A stretch of DNA of 64,000 bases from Halomonas sp. McH1-25 (GTDB lineage Bacteria; Pseudomonadota; Gammaproteobacteria; Pseudomonadales; Halomonadaceae): the NCBI RefSeq assembly GCF_022348165.1, contig NZ_JAKRFI010000011.1:1-64000 (forward strand). Direction: 5' to 3'. The translations under genes were made by a program, and so were the position numbers. Below the pieces are notes generated by a model. The model did not search any database and was not told the origin of the DNA. It saw only the letters and a list, made by a program, of their open reading frames with translations. Below are positions 8,600 through 18,649 of this stretch, piece after piece (positions within the stretch are counted from its first letter, which is position 1; each line of letters opens with the position of its first letter).

Positions 8600-9022
8600 C
8601 TATGGTTCCATGCTGCTCCAGCCCGCCCCAGTACTGGCTGAATTCTCAAAATTCTTGATAAATTGGCTGTATTCTCCCTCTTGATTTTTTACCATTCCTA
8701 GCAGGCTATCTAGCTGCTCTAGCGAAACCAATTCCTCTAGGCCATCAACAACCAGCAATTGAATCCATTGCTTTTCTAGATATATTATCTGATTAAAATT
8801 ATCGTTCGCCGAATCAAGAAGGCGCCCCCAAAGTATCAACCGCTCTTCTATAAACTCTTCCCTCTCCTTCGAGAATCGCATTTCCAATCGTATTTCCCGC
8901 TCCTGGTATTCTTTCTTAAGGCTTTCGATATATTCTTTATATTCTCTTTGTATTTCAGTTTTGATTACAGCAATATCCGATAAGTTTACTTCCTGCGTAT
9001 CGTATGATGTTCTGTTTTCCAA
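8600..9022 (-). CDS. hypothetical coiled-coil protein, TTG start
   Basis: The product (140 residues) is dominated by a charged coiled coil (KTEIQREYKEYIESLKKEYQ onward). A very good site GGAGAAGG lies just before the TTG at 9022, so I accept the non-ATG start. The gene overlaps the end of the relaxase remnant by 37 bases in another frame. It could be an accessory mobilization protein or, alternatively, the coiled-coil tail of the relaxase moved out of frame by an indel. Base composition is AT-rich relative to its neighbours. Confidence 0.55.
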   Translation of the reverse strand: MENRTSYDTQEVNLSDIAVIKTEIQREYKEYIESLKKEYQEREIRLEMRFSKEREEFIEERLILWGRLLDSANDNFNQIIYLEKQWIQLLVVDGLEELVSLEQLDSLLGMVKNQEGEYSQFIKNFENSASTGAGWSSMEP

Positions 9023-9696
9023 AGAATCCTTCTCCTGTACGGCAATAACCGTGATCTACGAGGCTTCCTATCGTTAAAGGGCTTTGCTCGATCCGTGTAA
9101 TAACGGGATCCCACGTCAGCGAAGAACCTTTTCTGCAGGCCATGATAAAAAGACTTCCTCGCTGAACAAACATCAGCCAAATTCCAGTTGCGTATCCTCC
9201 TATCGTTATCGAAAGGGGTGAACCATAAATGCAGGTGCAGGTGTTTTTCGTCCAAATGATGCAGCCGGAAATGCAGCATCATTTCATGTGGCAGCAGGAA
9301 ATCCTTTACTCACTGGGTCGTCTCCTCGGAAAAAACCTTGAACCTTTCAGCTGAATATTCCTCCATGGTTTCGGGGTGACTGATAATACAAGCTCCGATA
9401 GCTAAAGAGTTAGAGGCAACTGCTCGAGTATATTTACTGCCACCCCTTGCGCCCTCAACTTGGTTTCGAGCTTCAGACATTTGCTCATTAATCCAATCGC
9501 CGAGCTTGGCAGCCTCTGATATAGGAGAGTCGACGCGGTAAACCTCAATGTGGGGCGATCCGGGTAAATGTGAGATGTGCCCAGGCATACGCAAGCCCTC
9601 CGCCAGAATGGCGCTGAGTGTGCCGCGCTTGTGCCGGGGGCCGCGGGGGTATCCCTGGAACCGTAGAAACTGGAAGCCGTCGCGTCGTGATGCCAT
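8986..9696 (-). pseudogene. mobilization relaxase-like protein interrupted by one in-frame TGA
   Basis: Two frames, 9696-9310 and 9309-8986, lie in the same phase and are separated only by a TGA at 9312-9310. Reading it as the TGG it probably replaced joins SAERFKVFSEETTQ to VKDFLLPHEMMLHF. The second part holds HHLDEKHLHLHLWFTP, which resembles the three-His metal motif (HxDExxxHxH) of MOBV/Mob_Pre relaxases. The combined length of about 236 residues is short for a relaxase, so the C-terminus may be lost too. AGGA precedes the ATG. The 255-bp repeated block, a candidate oriT, starts 58 bases upstream. Confidence 0.5.
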
Positions 9697-9753
9697 GGGT
9701 GTGTCCTAGATGTGCTGGGTTCACCCCTACACAAGCGATGCGATCCTCGGGAT

Positions 9754-10008
9754 GGGTACCTCATTGGAAAGGTCATTCTCAATGGAGCTCATCCCCACTC
9801 GAGGTCATCCCTGATACAGAATAGGGTGAGCTCTACGGGGGAGCTATGTGCGGGATGAGCTAAGGCGTGCTAAAGAGCAAACTACAGCGCTGCAGCAGGA
9901 TTGGATCTGGTCGCAGGGTGAGCGACGTTGGCATTCAGAAATGGAGCCATATCGGTGAATGATCTGCTCTGGAATGGCTCTTGTGAGGCTTAGTCAGCAG
10001 CCTGTGTG
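9754..10008. repeat. 255-bp dispersed repeat, copy A (candidate oriT)
   Basis: This block matches 45441-45695 base for base in length, without a gap, in the same orientation. A core of about 77 bases (from CAGCGCTGCAGCAGG to ATATCGGTGAATG) is identical, and the flanks differ at scattered positions. It lies immediately upstream of the relaxase remnant. It contains short inverted repeats such as CAGCGCTG and GGTGAGC/GAGCTC-type words but no open frame. Placement next to mobilization genes in both copies suggests a transfer origin or other cis-acting site. Confidence 0.85.
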
Positions 10009-10045
10009 TCGGGGAAAGGCATCATAGGCATGCTTAACGAGGTGG

Positions 10046-10440
10046 ATAAGGCTTCCCTAAGGCTTCCCTGGCGCTGTCCAAGCTTTCCCGCTCCCCTTTA
10101 CACTGCTATAAGGCCTACCTGGCACTTCCCTAAGGCTTCACTGACACTTACCTAGGGATTCCCTGGCACTTCCCTGAGTTATCTCTGACATGGCTAAGTA
10201 AAGGTTAAGCCTAATGCAAGTGAATGGAATACCTAGCAGAAGGGGAGATAGCCAGATTAACATGCCCAAATTGGCTGTCAGCTGCAGGCTACCAGAGCGG
10301 GTCATTAACGTGCTGAACTGCCATGAGTCGGCACTGCATTAGAACTGGATCGGAACTAGATTGGAATTGGATCGGAAACTGGTACTGAAATGGCACTGGG
10401 TTAGCACTTGATATTGGTTTGGCACTGTCGGTAGGATGAG
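10046..10440. repeat. clusters of short degenerate direct repeats downstream of rep
   Basis: At 10046-10180 the word GGCTTCCCT/GGCACTTCCCT recurs about six times. At 10321-10430 a different family recurs (GGAACTGGATCGG, GGCACTG). Neither family codes for protein. Their position beyond the 3' end of the rep gene and beside repeat copy A would fit incompatibility or origin-associated repeats; the function is not shown. Confidence 0.5.
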
Positions 10441-10658
10441 CAGGTCATGAATTTGAATGTTAACTTGGTAAAATACCAAACCCAAATACAGGGATACCAA
10501 GCTATTCCCTCAGTCTGGGCGGGAGACTGTACTTAGTGGTCTAAGGACACCAACTATGCTGGTGTATTTGCACGCTAGACTGATGAATTTATTCAGCATG
10601 TCGGAAACCGATATCGTGCTGTCAGAGTTATATAGAAAGACCCAAGTTCCCTCCGCCC

Positions 10659-11912
10659 TCACCACTTTTTAGCTTTGGATCGCTCTTGGCTCTCTAGACG
10701 TTTTTTCTCAGCCTCATAGCGCTCCATAACCAGGCGCTCCTTAACGTGGCCAGCCTTGATTTCCTGAATTAGTTCTCTACTTCCATATAAAGAAAGCTCA
10801 ATATCTTCGACACGATTGCGCCAGCCACGAATTTTTCTTTCTTCTATGCGTGACAGAGTACCATGTGTTTTAAGAGCTTTAGCAACATTTATAAACTTTC
10901 TTATTCCATCACTTCTACGGCTGTAGTTAAGCTCCCCACAATGGCGAACGAAATCTTGGTACGTTATGCGGTAAGGATGCTCCTCAGAAAGGTTCCTGGC
11001 TTGAGTCAACACCATTTTGCTTAAATTCAAAGCAGCCTTACTATTTGTGCACATCAGGCGTTCAATATTATATTGACGATAGTTCCTACTGCTGATAGCC
11101 ATAGAAATTAATGGATGAAACCTGGCAGCCCAGCGTGCAGAAGGGTCTGTTTTTTTGTAACCTCGCTCTGCATATGAGTAAAGCTCAGGAAGAATAGGTG
11201 CAGAGGCTGACTTAACCCCATTAACGCGTAACTCAAGGTTAGACTTATGAAGGATATTAAGTGCTTGCACTAGCTCAGTATAGCTTCTTGTTTTTTTCTG
11301 TGCGCTCATTGCATTTTTTAACCCAGAGAGCGAGAAAGAAACCCCATAGGCTCTCCCTGAGTTCAAGTTCGGATCGTCGAATAGTTTGGCCTCTTCCATC
11401 GACATCTGAACAAGGACTAATTCAACGAATTCTTCCGTCAGGCCAGGGTAATGAAATTGGTTTACTAGCTTCCCTTTTACCTTTTTTTGAAGCTGTGCCG
11501 GGGTAAGGACCATTTCATATTCATCACCATCGTGAATGAACTTATGGGTAACGATGTCAAGCGGCTCTGAAACGCCTGAAGAAACACCAGCTAAGGCGCT
11601 CCCATTATATTTGGGGATATTTTCCCAAGCTGTAAATAGGCTAGATAGTTTTTCCCTATCTGTAACCTTATTAGCGATTACACCCTGAAAATCTTGCAGA
11701 TCGGAATAACCATCCGCGAAATATTCTTCCTGTGGATTGCGGGGATCTAGCAAGCCTAAATTCAGTTGGCCCACCCCTCCCTTTGGAATCACGGGACGGT
11801 TATTACTGTTTGGCTTGGCTTTCTCTACAGGTCTACCTTCGAGTCGCTCCAGCGTCTTCTGGCGGCGCTTCTGCAGTTCAGCTAAATCGACATTCTCAGT
11901 ACGGTTTCCCAT
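10659..11912 (-). CDS. plasmid replication initiator protein
   Basis: The 417-residue product starts at MGNRTENVDLAEL, where GGAGG precedes the ATG; a longer frame from 12041 is rejected for lack of a site. It has a charged N-terminus, a middle compatible with winged-helix modules (SLSGLKNAMSAQKKTRSYTE; YRITYQDFVRHCGELNYSRR) and a basic C-terminal helix ending in RSKAKKW. No enzymatic motif is seen. The assignment rests mainly on context: a large iteron-like array begins about 280 bases upstream, one copy of the iteron core sits in its leader, and the partition genes are nearby. It should bind iterons and open the origin, with autorepression through the leader copy. Confidence 0.65.
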   Translation of the reverse strand: MGNRTENVDLAELQKRRQKTLERLEGRPVEKAKPNSNNRPVIPKGGVGQLNLGLLDPRNPQEEYFADGYSDLQDFQGVIANKVTDREKLSSLFTAWENIPKYNGSALAGVSSGVSEPLDIVTHKFIHDGDEYEMVLTPAQLQKKVKGKLVNQFHYPGLTEEFVELVLVQMSMEEAKLFDDPNLNSGRAYGVSFSLSGLKNAMSAQKKTRSYTELVQALNILHKSNLELRVNGVKSASAPILPELYSYAERGYKKTDPSARWAARFHPLISMAISSRNYRQYNIERLMCTNSKAALNLSKMVLTQARNLSEEHPYRITYQDFVRHCGELNYSRRSDGIRKFINVAKALKTHGTLSRIEERKIRGWRNRVEDIELSLYGSRELIQEIKAGHVKERLVMERYEAEKKRLESQERSKAKKW

Positions 11913-11962
11913 AGAGGCCTCCTCCGGTTCATCGACGAGGATAAGTGAGTGCGGCCCCCTTC

Positions 11963-11984
11963 GGCTAGGAGGAATCCGTCGCAT
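11963..11984 (+). promoter_or_regulatory. single iteron-core copy in the rep leader
   Basis: GGCTAGGAGGAATCCGTCGC matches the core motif of the array (AGCTAGGAGGAATTCGTCACC), in the orientation of the 13.55-13.88 kb cluster. It lies about 50 bases upstream of the rep start codon, a place suited to autorepression by the initiator. Confidence 0.6.
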
Positions 11985-12188
11985 CTTACATTTTTTAATG
12001 TCACTGTAATCATGTGGCAAAAGCCAATGATCGTACGACAAGGCCAGCTCCTGGCCAAGGAGACTATGTACCAGTATTGGCTAGCTTTTAAAGCAGTAGC
12101 CTCTCAGACCCTATCGAACGGCTTGCTCACAGCGTAGAGCTTTGGCTGACTTACCGAAGAGTCCCTATGGCGAGTTCTGTTAGACTAC

Positions 12189-13460
12189 GGTGATGGATTC
12201 CTTCTAGCTACTGGTTGGATGGCCTGTGTATGCTGGCCTCTCTTGGCCTTCGGTGACAGATTCCTCCTAGCTTTACGGGTTGGATGGCCTGTGTATGCTG
12301 GCCTCTCTTGGCCTTCGGTGACAGATTCCTTCTAGCTTTATCGGCGATAGTCTGTATAGCCGAGCTCTTCTAGCCTACGGCGACAAATTCCTCCTAGCTA
12401 TGCTGGTTGAATAGCCTGTATAGGCTGGCTTCTCCTGGCCTACGGTGACGGATTCCTCCTAGCTGTACTGGTTGGAATGGCCTGTGTAGGCTGATTTCTC
12501 CTAGCTACGGTGACAAATTCCTCTTAGCTGGGGTGATTGAGTGGCCTATGTGGGCCGCCCCCTGGCCTACGTTGATAAATTCCTCCGAACTGTGCTGGTT
12601 GGATGGCCTGTGTGGGCCGGCCTCCCCTGGCCTACGGTGACGGATTCCTCCTAGCTGTACTGGTTGGAATGGCCTGTGTAGGCTGGCCTGCCCTGGCCTA
12701 CGGTGACGGATTTCTCGTAGCTGGGGTGATTGAATGGGCTATGTAGGCTGGCCTCTCTTGGCCTTCGGTGACAGATTCCTCCTAGCTGTGCTGGTTGGAT
12801 GGCCTGTGTGGGCCGGTCTCTCTTGGCCTTCGGTGACGAATTCCTCTTAGCTGTGCTGGTTGGATGGCCTGTGTAGGCCGGCCTCTCCTGGCCTACGGTG
12901 ACGAATTCCTCCTAGCTGGGTTGGTTGGATGGCCTGTGTGGGCCGGTCTCCCCTGGCCTACGGTGACGGATTCCTCCTAGTTGTGCTGGTTGGATGGCCT
13001 GTGTGGGCCGGCCTCTCCTAGCCTACGGTGACAAATTCCTCCTAGTTGTCCTGGCTGGATGACCTATGTGGGCCGGCCTCTCCTGGCCTACGGTGACGGA
13101 TTCCTCCTAGTTGTGCTGGCTGGATGGCCTATGTGGGCCGGCCTCTCCTGGCCTACGGTGACGAATTCCTCCTAGTTGTGCTGGTTGGATGCCCCTGTGT
13201 GGGCCGGCCTATCCTGGCCTACGGTGACGAATTCCTCCTAATTGTGCTGGTTGGATGGCCGTGTGTGGGCTGGCCTCTCCTGGCCTACGGTGACAAATCC
13301 TCCTAGCTGTGCTGGTTGGATTGCCTGTGTGGGCTGGCCTCTCCTGGCTTACGGTGACGAATTCCTCTTAGCCGCGTTGGGTAGCCTGTAAATTGCCACG
13401 AGTTTCGTAAAATCCTCTAGGCCTCTCCATGGATGCGGCGACGGATTCCTCTTAGCTGGG
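12189..13460. repeat. about 19 tandem 65-bp units, iteron-like array (candidate plasmid origin)
   Basis: From 12189 to about 13410 a unit of 62-66 bases repeats about 19 times. Each copy begins with GGTGACGAATTCCTCCTAGC or a close variant, followed by GCTGGTTGGATGGCCTGTGT and a GGCC-rich stretch ending CCTGGCCTAC. A further partial copy lies at about 13435. Short frames inside it are translations of the repeat and not genes. The array lies upstream of the rep gene, and its core also occurs once in the rep leader and many times in reverse at 13.55-13.88 kb. This is the pattern of initiator-binding iterons, though the unit and copy number are unusually large. Confidence 0.85.
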
Positions 13461-13551
13461 GCTGCCTCCGGTTTCCCTGTAGCAGGATCAGTGGCAACTC
13501 CCTCTTACTGGCTGAGGTGTTTCAGTTGGAAGTGATCGGGTCTTTACCTTG

Positions 13552-13880
13552 CCTCCTAGCTAGGAGGAATTCGGCGCATCAGCTAGTAGGTATCCATCGT
13601 TTTCTAAGTTTTATGAACGTTTTGCCGCTTCTAGCATGTTTGTAAAGAGACTCTAGCTAAGAGGTATATGTCACCAAGTTCGTCTAGCTAAGAGGTATCC
13701 GACGCACCGAAGCCAAACTACTCAGAGGTTTTTGACGTCAATCTCCTAGGTATTCGTCACGCATCTGTCCTTAGTAAGACATACTAGGAGGAATCTGACA
13801 CACTCACTTAGAGGTAACCAGCACGTCAGCTAGTAGGTAAACGTCACCATAGCAAGAAGGTTTCAGTCACATATATTGGC
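13552..13880. repeat. dense cluster of the iteron core in opposite orientation
   Basis: About ten degenerate copies of AGCTAGGAGGAATTCGTCAC occur here at spacings of roughly 25-45 bases (for example AGCTAAGAGGTATATGTCACC, then AGCTAAGAGGTATCCGACGC, then ACTAGGAGGAATCTGACAC). They face the 65-bp array. The two orientations meet at the perfect palindrome CCTCCTAGCTAGGAGG at 13552-13567. Similar degenerate words continue just beyond the IS481 element near 14990-15025, suggesting that the IS landed inside this cluster. Confidence 0.7.
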
Positions 13881-13970
13881 CAGAACAGGCTCTACTACGC
13901 GGTTTCCTCCTCCTCTCCTTTTGTTCTTTCATCCTTTTATTCTTTTCTTTAATTCTTGTGCAGAGAGTAC

Positions 13971-14987
13971 CTAGCTGTGTGGTCCCGAAGAGTAATGGTC
14001 TATCCTACCAGCCATTGTCGGAGGATGATCCATGGCTCAGATTCTTCATCAACGCACCACGACCACGCACGCCATCCGAGCAGAAATACAGCGATCGACA
14101 GATTCGGTCGCGACGTTGAGCCGGCGCTACGGCATCAATCCAAAAACTGTGCGCAAGTGGCGCAGTCGGGATAGCGTCGAGGATACCCGCATGGGCCCCA
14201 AGGCGGCTCGCTCCACGTCGCTGACGCCCATTGAGGAAGCCGCAGCGCAGCTGTTACCTTCCGGCAAAAGACCCTGCTGCCTCTCGATGACTGCCTTCAT
14301 GCGCTTCAGCGAGAGATCCCTTCGCTTACCCGATCGAGCCTACACCGCCTTTATCAGCGGCACGGCATCAGTCAGCTACCCAGGGCTGGCGACCAGAAGC
14401 GTGAGAAGAAACCGTTCAAGCGTTACCCGATGGGCTACCTGCACATCGATATCAGCGAAATCCGTACCGGCGAGGGCAAGGCCTACCTGTTTGTCGCTGT
14501 GGATCGGACCTCCAAGTTCGTCCATGCGCAGCTATACCGGAAGATGACGAGGCAGATCGCTGCTGACTTCCTCGAAGACACACTGCAGGCCCTGCCTTAC
14601 CGCGCCCATACGGTGTTGACGGATAACGGGGTACAGTTCGCGAAGAAGGCCGGGACAGAAGCCTACAAGCCGCATATCTTCGATGTCGTCTGTTACCGTC
14701 ACGGCATTGAGCATCGCCTGACGAAGCCCTTCCACCCCTGGACCAACGGACAGGTGGAACGAATGAACCGCACCATCAAGGAGGCAACGACCCGGGCGTT
14801 CCATTACACCTCGCTGGATCAGCTCCAGTCCCATCTGGATGATTACCTATGGGCCTATAACAGTGCCCGGCCACTCAGGGCGCTCAAGGGCAAAACACCG
14901 ATAGGATTTATCCTTGAGCAATGGCAGAAAGAGCCCGAGAGATTTTATGACGACCCGAACCATTACTTTGTGGGACCAAACACTTAG
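13971..14987 (+). mobile_element. IS481-family insertion sequence
   Basis: Imperfect terminal inverted repeats bound the element: CTAGCTGTGTGGTCCCGAAG on the left and, read inward from the right, CTAAGTGTTTGGTCCCACAA; both continue into AGTAATGG. The length of about 1017 bp and one transposase gene fit IS481. I see no clear target duplication. It sits at the edge of the reverse iteron cluster. Confidence 0.75.
14032..14987 (+). pseudogene. IS481-family transposase, frameshifted
   Basis: The start MAQILHQRTTTTHAIRAEIQ and the helix-turn-helix YGINPKTVRKWRSR are intact up to about residue 75. Near 14257 one indel moves the reading to another frame, where FRQKTLLPLDDCLHALQ, then MGYLHIDISEIRTGEGKAYL, VDRTSKF, DNGVQF and the DDE-type C-terminus (NGQVERMNRTIKEAT, YNSARPLRALKGKTP) follow. 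Programmed frameshifting is not usual in IS481, so I treat the gene as broken. Confidence 0.8.
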
Positions 14988-15228
14988 CAGCTAACGAGGT
15001 AGTAATCGGAGGTATCACTACGCACTTACCACGAAGAATCATCATCGAAGGCCTTATCAGGCAAACACTTCGGCAGTGCCAATGTCATCCATCTTGGTAA
15101 CGCAGGATACCCACACCAACCAAAGTGTGCAGGGAATGAGGGGTGAGCCAAAGGTTCACTTGCATGAGTCATTGTCGATGCTTAATATGGCTATTCGTAC
15201 AGCACTAATTTGAGTGCTCCGCCCCATC

Positions 15229-16290
15229 ATGATGAAGCAACAGCTTGGCCTGAAAGCATCACCACGACCCGAAGACTGCGCAGCCCTACCAGCTTGTCAG
15301 GGCGCTCGGCTTTGTTACGATCACTTCCTTGAAGTGCGTACCAATGCCTAGTACGAGAAGGAACAGTGAGTCGGGTACAACGACACCTCGAAGCAGCTAA
15401 AAACAACCGGAGGCACTGAGGTTTCAGGAGGTGTCGAACTTCTGCTTGCAGCAATCGCTTCAGAACCTAGATACTGCCTTTAAAAAATTCATTCAGGGTC
15501 AAGCCAGGTATCCGACTTTAACAAGAAGCATGCTCATCGGTTCGCTACACAACCAATGGCTTTTCGTATCACAGTGGAAAAATCAAGCTAGCCAAGCACA
15601 ATGAACCACTAAATATTCACTGGAGTTGTAGCTTCCCCAGCATGTCCTCCAGTGTCACAGTGAGCAAGATCAGCGCAGATCGCTATCGCGTTTCCTTATC
15701 TTGCTGATGGAAGATGTGGCGGCATTGCCGTTCAACAAGCAAGGAGGAGGTATCGACCTGGGGCTGACTCATGAGGTTATCTCCAGCAGCAGCAAAGCGT
15801 CAATCGAGCCAGGGCCAAGCGGAAAGTCGCGTGCGTACATGCCAAGAGCGCCGACCAGCGTCTGGATTTATCCACAAGCTGACCAAGCAGCTCATTCACG
15901 AGAACCAAGTCGTCGCTGCGGAGAGTCTTCAATTAGAAAACCTGCTCAAGAACCGCTCGCTGGCGAAAGCCATCAGCAATGTGGGCTGGCATCAGTTCAC
16001 GGAGATACCAGCATACAAAGCGCAGTGGTACAGGCATTCTTTTGTCCAGCTCGACAGACTCTACCTGTCAAGCAAGCGGTGCCACGCCTGCGGTCACTCC
16101 TCGGACATCATGCCGCTATCAGTTGTCAATGGGACTGCCCAGCCTGCGGTGCCAGTCACGACCGGGACATGAACGCAGCGGAGAATATTCTCAAGGCAGG
16201 CAAGACAGTTCTCGCCGACGCCGTAAGCTGCGAGAGCATGAGAAAATACCGCGAAGCATGCAGGAGGCTAAGCTGGACTACGGAGCGTAA
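15229..16290 (+). pseudogene. TnpB (IS200/IS605 OrfB) remnant
   Basis: Similarity runs through several frames with stops: ARLCYDHFLEVRTNA near 15310, FQEVSNFCLQQSLQNLDTAF near 15425, then IHKLTKQLIHENQVVAAESL near 15880, VGWHQFTEIPAYKAQW, and the zinc finger CHACGH...WDCPACGASHDRDMNAA. TnpB is an RNA-guided nuclease; this copy has multiple frameshifts and is dead. No tnpA accompanies it. Confidence 0.75.
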
Positions 16291-17084
16291 CGGTGAGATT
16301 CGGGCAATATCGCTTTGTGCAGCGCCATGGCGAACCAGCTCAACGAGAAGCCCATCAGCCGCCGTACCTTGCTAGGCTGTCTCGTCATCGCCGAGAAGTG
16401 CATCTGCGATAGTGTTTAGCACAGCCCCACTCAGTGTCGGCCTTGAATGGACTCCTTGGTGACGTTCTTCACCGCACCCATTGTTCAAGTTTATAACTAT
16501 GATACCGCGGTTCTATAGACTCGAATCCAGCGGTGCGTAATGCTGGGCACACTAGAGGTTCTCACCGGCGATGACGGTGCAGCCGAAGGCCTCCTCGGGA
16601 GTGCATATTTCACCAATGCCCGGGTGCGCTTAACAATTGTGACAGCGACAACTCCCTTGAGCAGGGTCGGCTTGCAGGTGCTGGGCGGCCCGTTTACCGC
16701 CTGCAAGCCAGTGTCTCCTGCAGTTGACGAAAAGTCTGATTGACCCCTATCTGCTGGCTGAGCAATAGAGAAAAGCGACTTTGCCGGGCCAGCCGCGGCG
16801 AGGATATAAGCCGGGATTTGGGCAGCACCTAGGCTGCACTGAGACCGCGTCGCAGATCGGTTCGCTCAGGGTGCGCTTGACCCAGATAGATGACCAGTGC
16901 TCCCCCCCTGCCCCGCCTTTACGGTATGCTTCATCAGAGAACATCGCCCGCTGAATAACTGTTGAGCATCCCAGCGCCACAGTCAGCTTTCGCTTAGCGT
17001 CTCGCCCTGCTCAGCAGTGCCCTTGGCAGCCTCCCGGCCAGTCAGCTTAAAAACGCCACAATCTGGCAATGGAAAGATGTAGTG
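16291..17084. other. degraded DNA, no gene recognised
   Basis: Nothing here gives a convincing gene in six frames. Short open frames at 16497-16743 and 16747-16980 lack ribosome sites and family motifs. The stretch lies between remnants of transposons and is probably scrambled mobile DNA. Confidence 0.4.
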
Positions 17085-17180
17085 GATGAACCGTGCCATC
17101 AAGGAGTCAACAACACAGGCGTTTCATGACGTCTCGCTGGGTCAGATCCATTTTCACATGAATGATTATTTAACCAGCTA
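17085..17180 (+). pseudogene. fragment of a second IS481-type transposase
   Basis: About 95 bases starting at GATGAACCGTGCCATCAAGG correspond closely to the 3' part of the IS481 transposase at 14762-14850 (GAATGAACCGCACCATCAAG), with scattered substitutions. It is an older, truncated relative of that element. Confidence 0.65.
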
Positions 17181-17261
17181 ACCGTTAGCGCATCCTAGGG
17201 TTGGAATACAAATGTAAGAGCAAGGGGTCCTCAGCTTTCGGTGAATAAAAACAGAATGAAG

Positions 17262-17279
17262 TGTTTCGCATGCGGAACA
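17262..17279. promoter_or_regulatory. parS: parS-like site 1
   Basis: TGTTTCGCATGCGGAACA is an 18-bp palindrome with one mismatch. Four near-identical copies surround the parAB genes. The outer arms TGTTTC/GGAACA resemble those of chromosomal parS (TGTTTCACGTGAAACA), while the centre GCATGC differs. Confidence 0.75.
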
Positions 17280-17384
17280 TTTCAGACTAACGACAAAGCC
17301 TGGCCGAAGGGTCAGGCTTTGTCATCATCTAGGTATGCTAAAGATCTCGATCCAACTTAACATGAGTCGCAGTGACTTCAGATG

Positions 17385-17610
17385 GCAGCACTGGATCCCG
17401 CCTCCTGTTCAAGACGCTATTTATTGCTTACCTGTTAGGTATTCGCAGTGAGCGTCAGCTGGTACGTGAACTCCAAGCGAAACAGCCTATCGCTAGACCA
17501 GGGCAAGCGCTGATCAACTAGATGAAACTGCTTCGAACTTAACCCATAACCAGTGCTGGCGATTCAGTGACAGCAACATCGAGGAGTGGCTAATCCACTA
17601 TAATTTGACA
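17385..17610 (+). pseudogene. IS1182-family transposase, N-terminal remnant
   Basis: The reading LLFKTLFIAYLLGIRSERQL followed by VRELQA matches the conserved N-terminal region of IS1182 transposases. About 100 bases further, THNQCWRFSDSNIEEWLI matches the next conserved block after a stop and frame change. The C-terminal part of such an element lies at about 18650-19030, with a TnpB remnant in between. Confidence 0.6.
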
Positions 17611-17794
17611 TTCTCTCCTTCCTTCGCGCTACAGGAAGAGAATTTCCTAGCGGGTGATCATCGGTTGCCTGTTGGTCTAATTCCTGGTGCTGGCGGCCTC
17701 ACTGCATAATTCACTTCACAGGCAATTCGGTCGTCGTCCCGCCCTGAGCATGTCTTACTGGTTCGAGGCTTAGAGACGGCCAGGGTCCCGGTAT

Positions 17795-18330
17795 ACAATG
17801 TTAATCGCTGTAATCACGCCCGCGTTCTCTGCGTAACCTCAATGCGTGCACAGGAAGCTTGCCTGCGTCCTGCGATTCTCCGCTGACTAGAAGAGCCGGG
17901 CAGGTCTGGCTCACGTTCTGCGGTGACAGCGCACGAATAGCCCACCCGACTACCGCATCTTGGACTCAAGCTGGTGGCGAATCTCGTGCCATCTCAGATC
18001 CAGTATCAATGGCTTCAGCCCCGATTTCTGCCAGACGATACGTCCCGGTGCCGGCAGCTTGCCAGAGCGGACTTTGATAGGTTGGCGACGTGAAGGTCTT
18101 CGACGGCTATCATGGCGTTGTAATCGCTGACACTCGTCGTGGCCTTATACTGGCAGTCGCGTTGCACATCGGCGATCTGCAGGTGGTTTCGAGTTATCCT
18201 GCGCTGGGCAGTGGCCAAGCGACCTTGAATAGTGGTGAAGCTACATATATTTTCGAAAATATCTACCGCTCAGCGTTATGCTCTTGGTGATACCCATGTC
18301 GTTGCCAGCAGTGCCCGATCGGGAAGCCGC
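17795..18330 (-). pseudogene. TnpB (IS605 OrfB-type) remnant, minus strand
   Basis: Minus-strand translation gives KATTSVSDYNAMIAVEDLHV followed by ANLSKSA, then KSGLKPLILDLRWHEIRHQL, and finally RRTQASFLC and GYAENAGVITAINI. This is the RuvC and zinc-finger part of TnpB with stops and frameshifts. It lies between two halves of an IS1182 remnant, which suggests nested insertion. Confidence 0.65.
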
Positions 18331-18649
18331 GCAGGCTCAATCACGACTGCGCACATGAGAGCTACGGGCCAGTTTTCACAAGCGTCGAGTGGAACGGTGG
18401 CGTTTCGCGTTTCTCCTTCGATGGCCCGCGACTGTCGCATGGCACACCATTATTGTCATGCATATTTCGTCAGCCGCGTGCACTACAACGTGCCCTACCT
18501 TGGCGAGTCAAGGTCTCTAAGACTGGCTGTTTCGACTTAGATAACACAGCTGTTTGGTTAGATACGCGACAATTTTGTCTGCAATTTGCCAAGATTGAGG
18601 AGAATACCAACTTTGCAGCATAATCGGCTACTTCTATATCAGCATACCG

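Noticed and set aside
9310-9312. TGA as a selenocysteine or programmed readthrough codon in the relaxase
   Set aside because: No SECIS-like hairpin or Cys-to-Sec context is visible; a Trp-to-stop mutation in decaying mobile DNA is simpler.
13124-13306. Protein-coding frame inside the tandem array
   Set aside because: It is a translation of the repeat unit and has no ribosome site.
12189-13460. CRISPR array
   Set aside because: The whole 65-bp unit repeats with point changes; there are no constant repeats separated by unique spacers and no cas genes.
14032-14987. Programmed frameshift in the IS481 transposase
   Set aside because: IS481 elements normally have one open frame and no slippery heptamer is evident at about 14257, so a plain indel is more likely.
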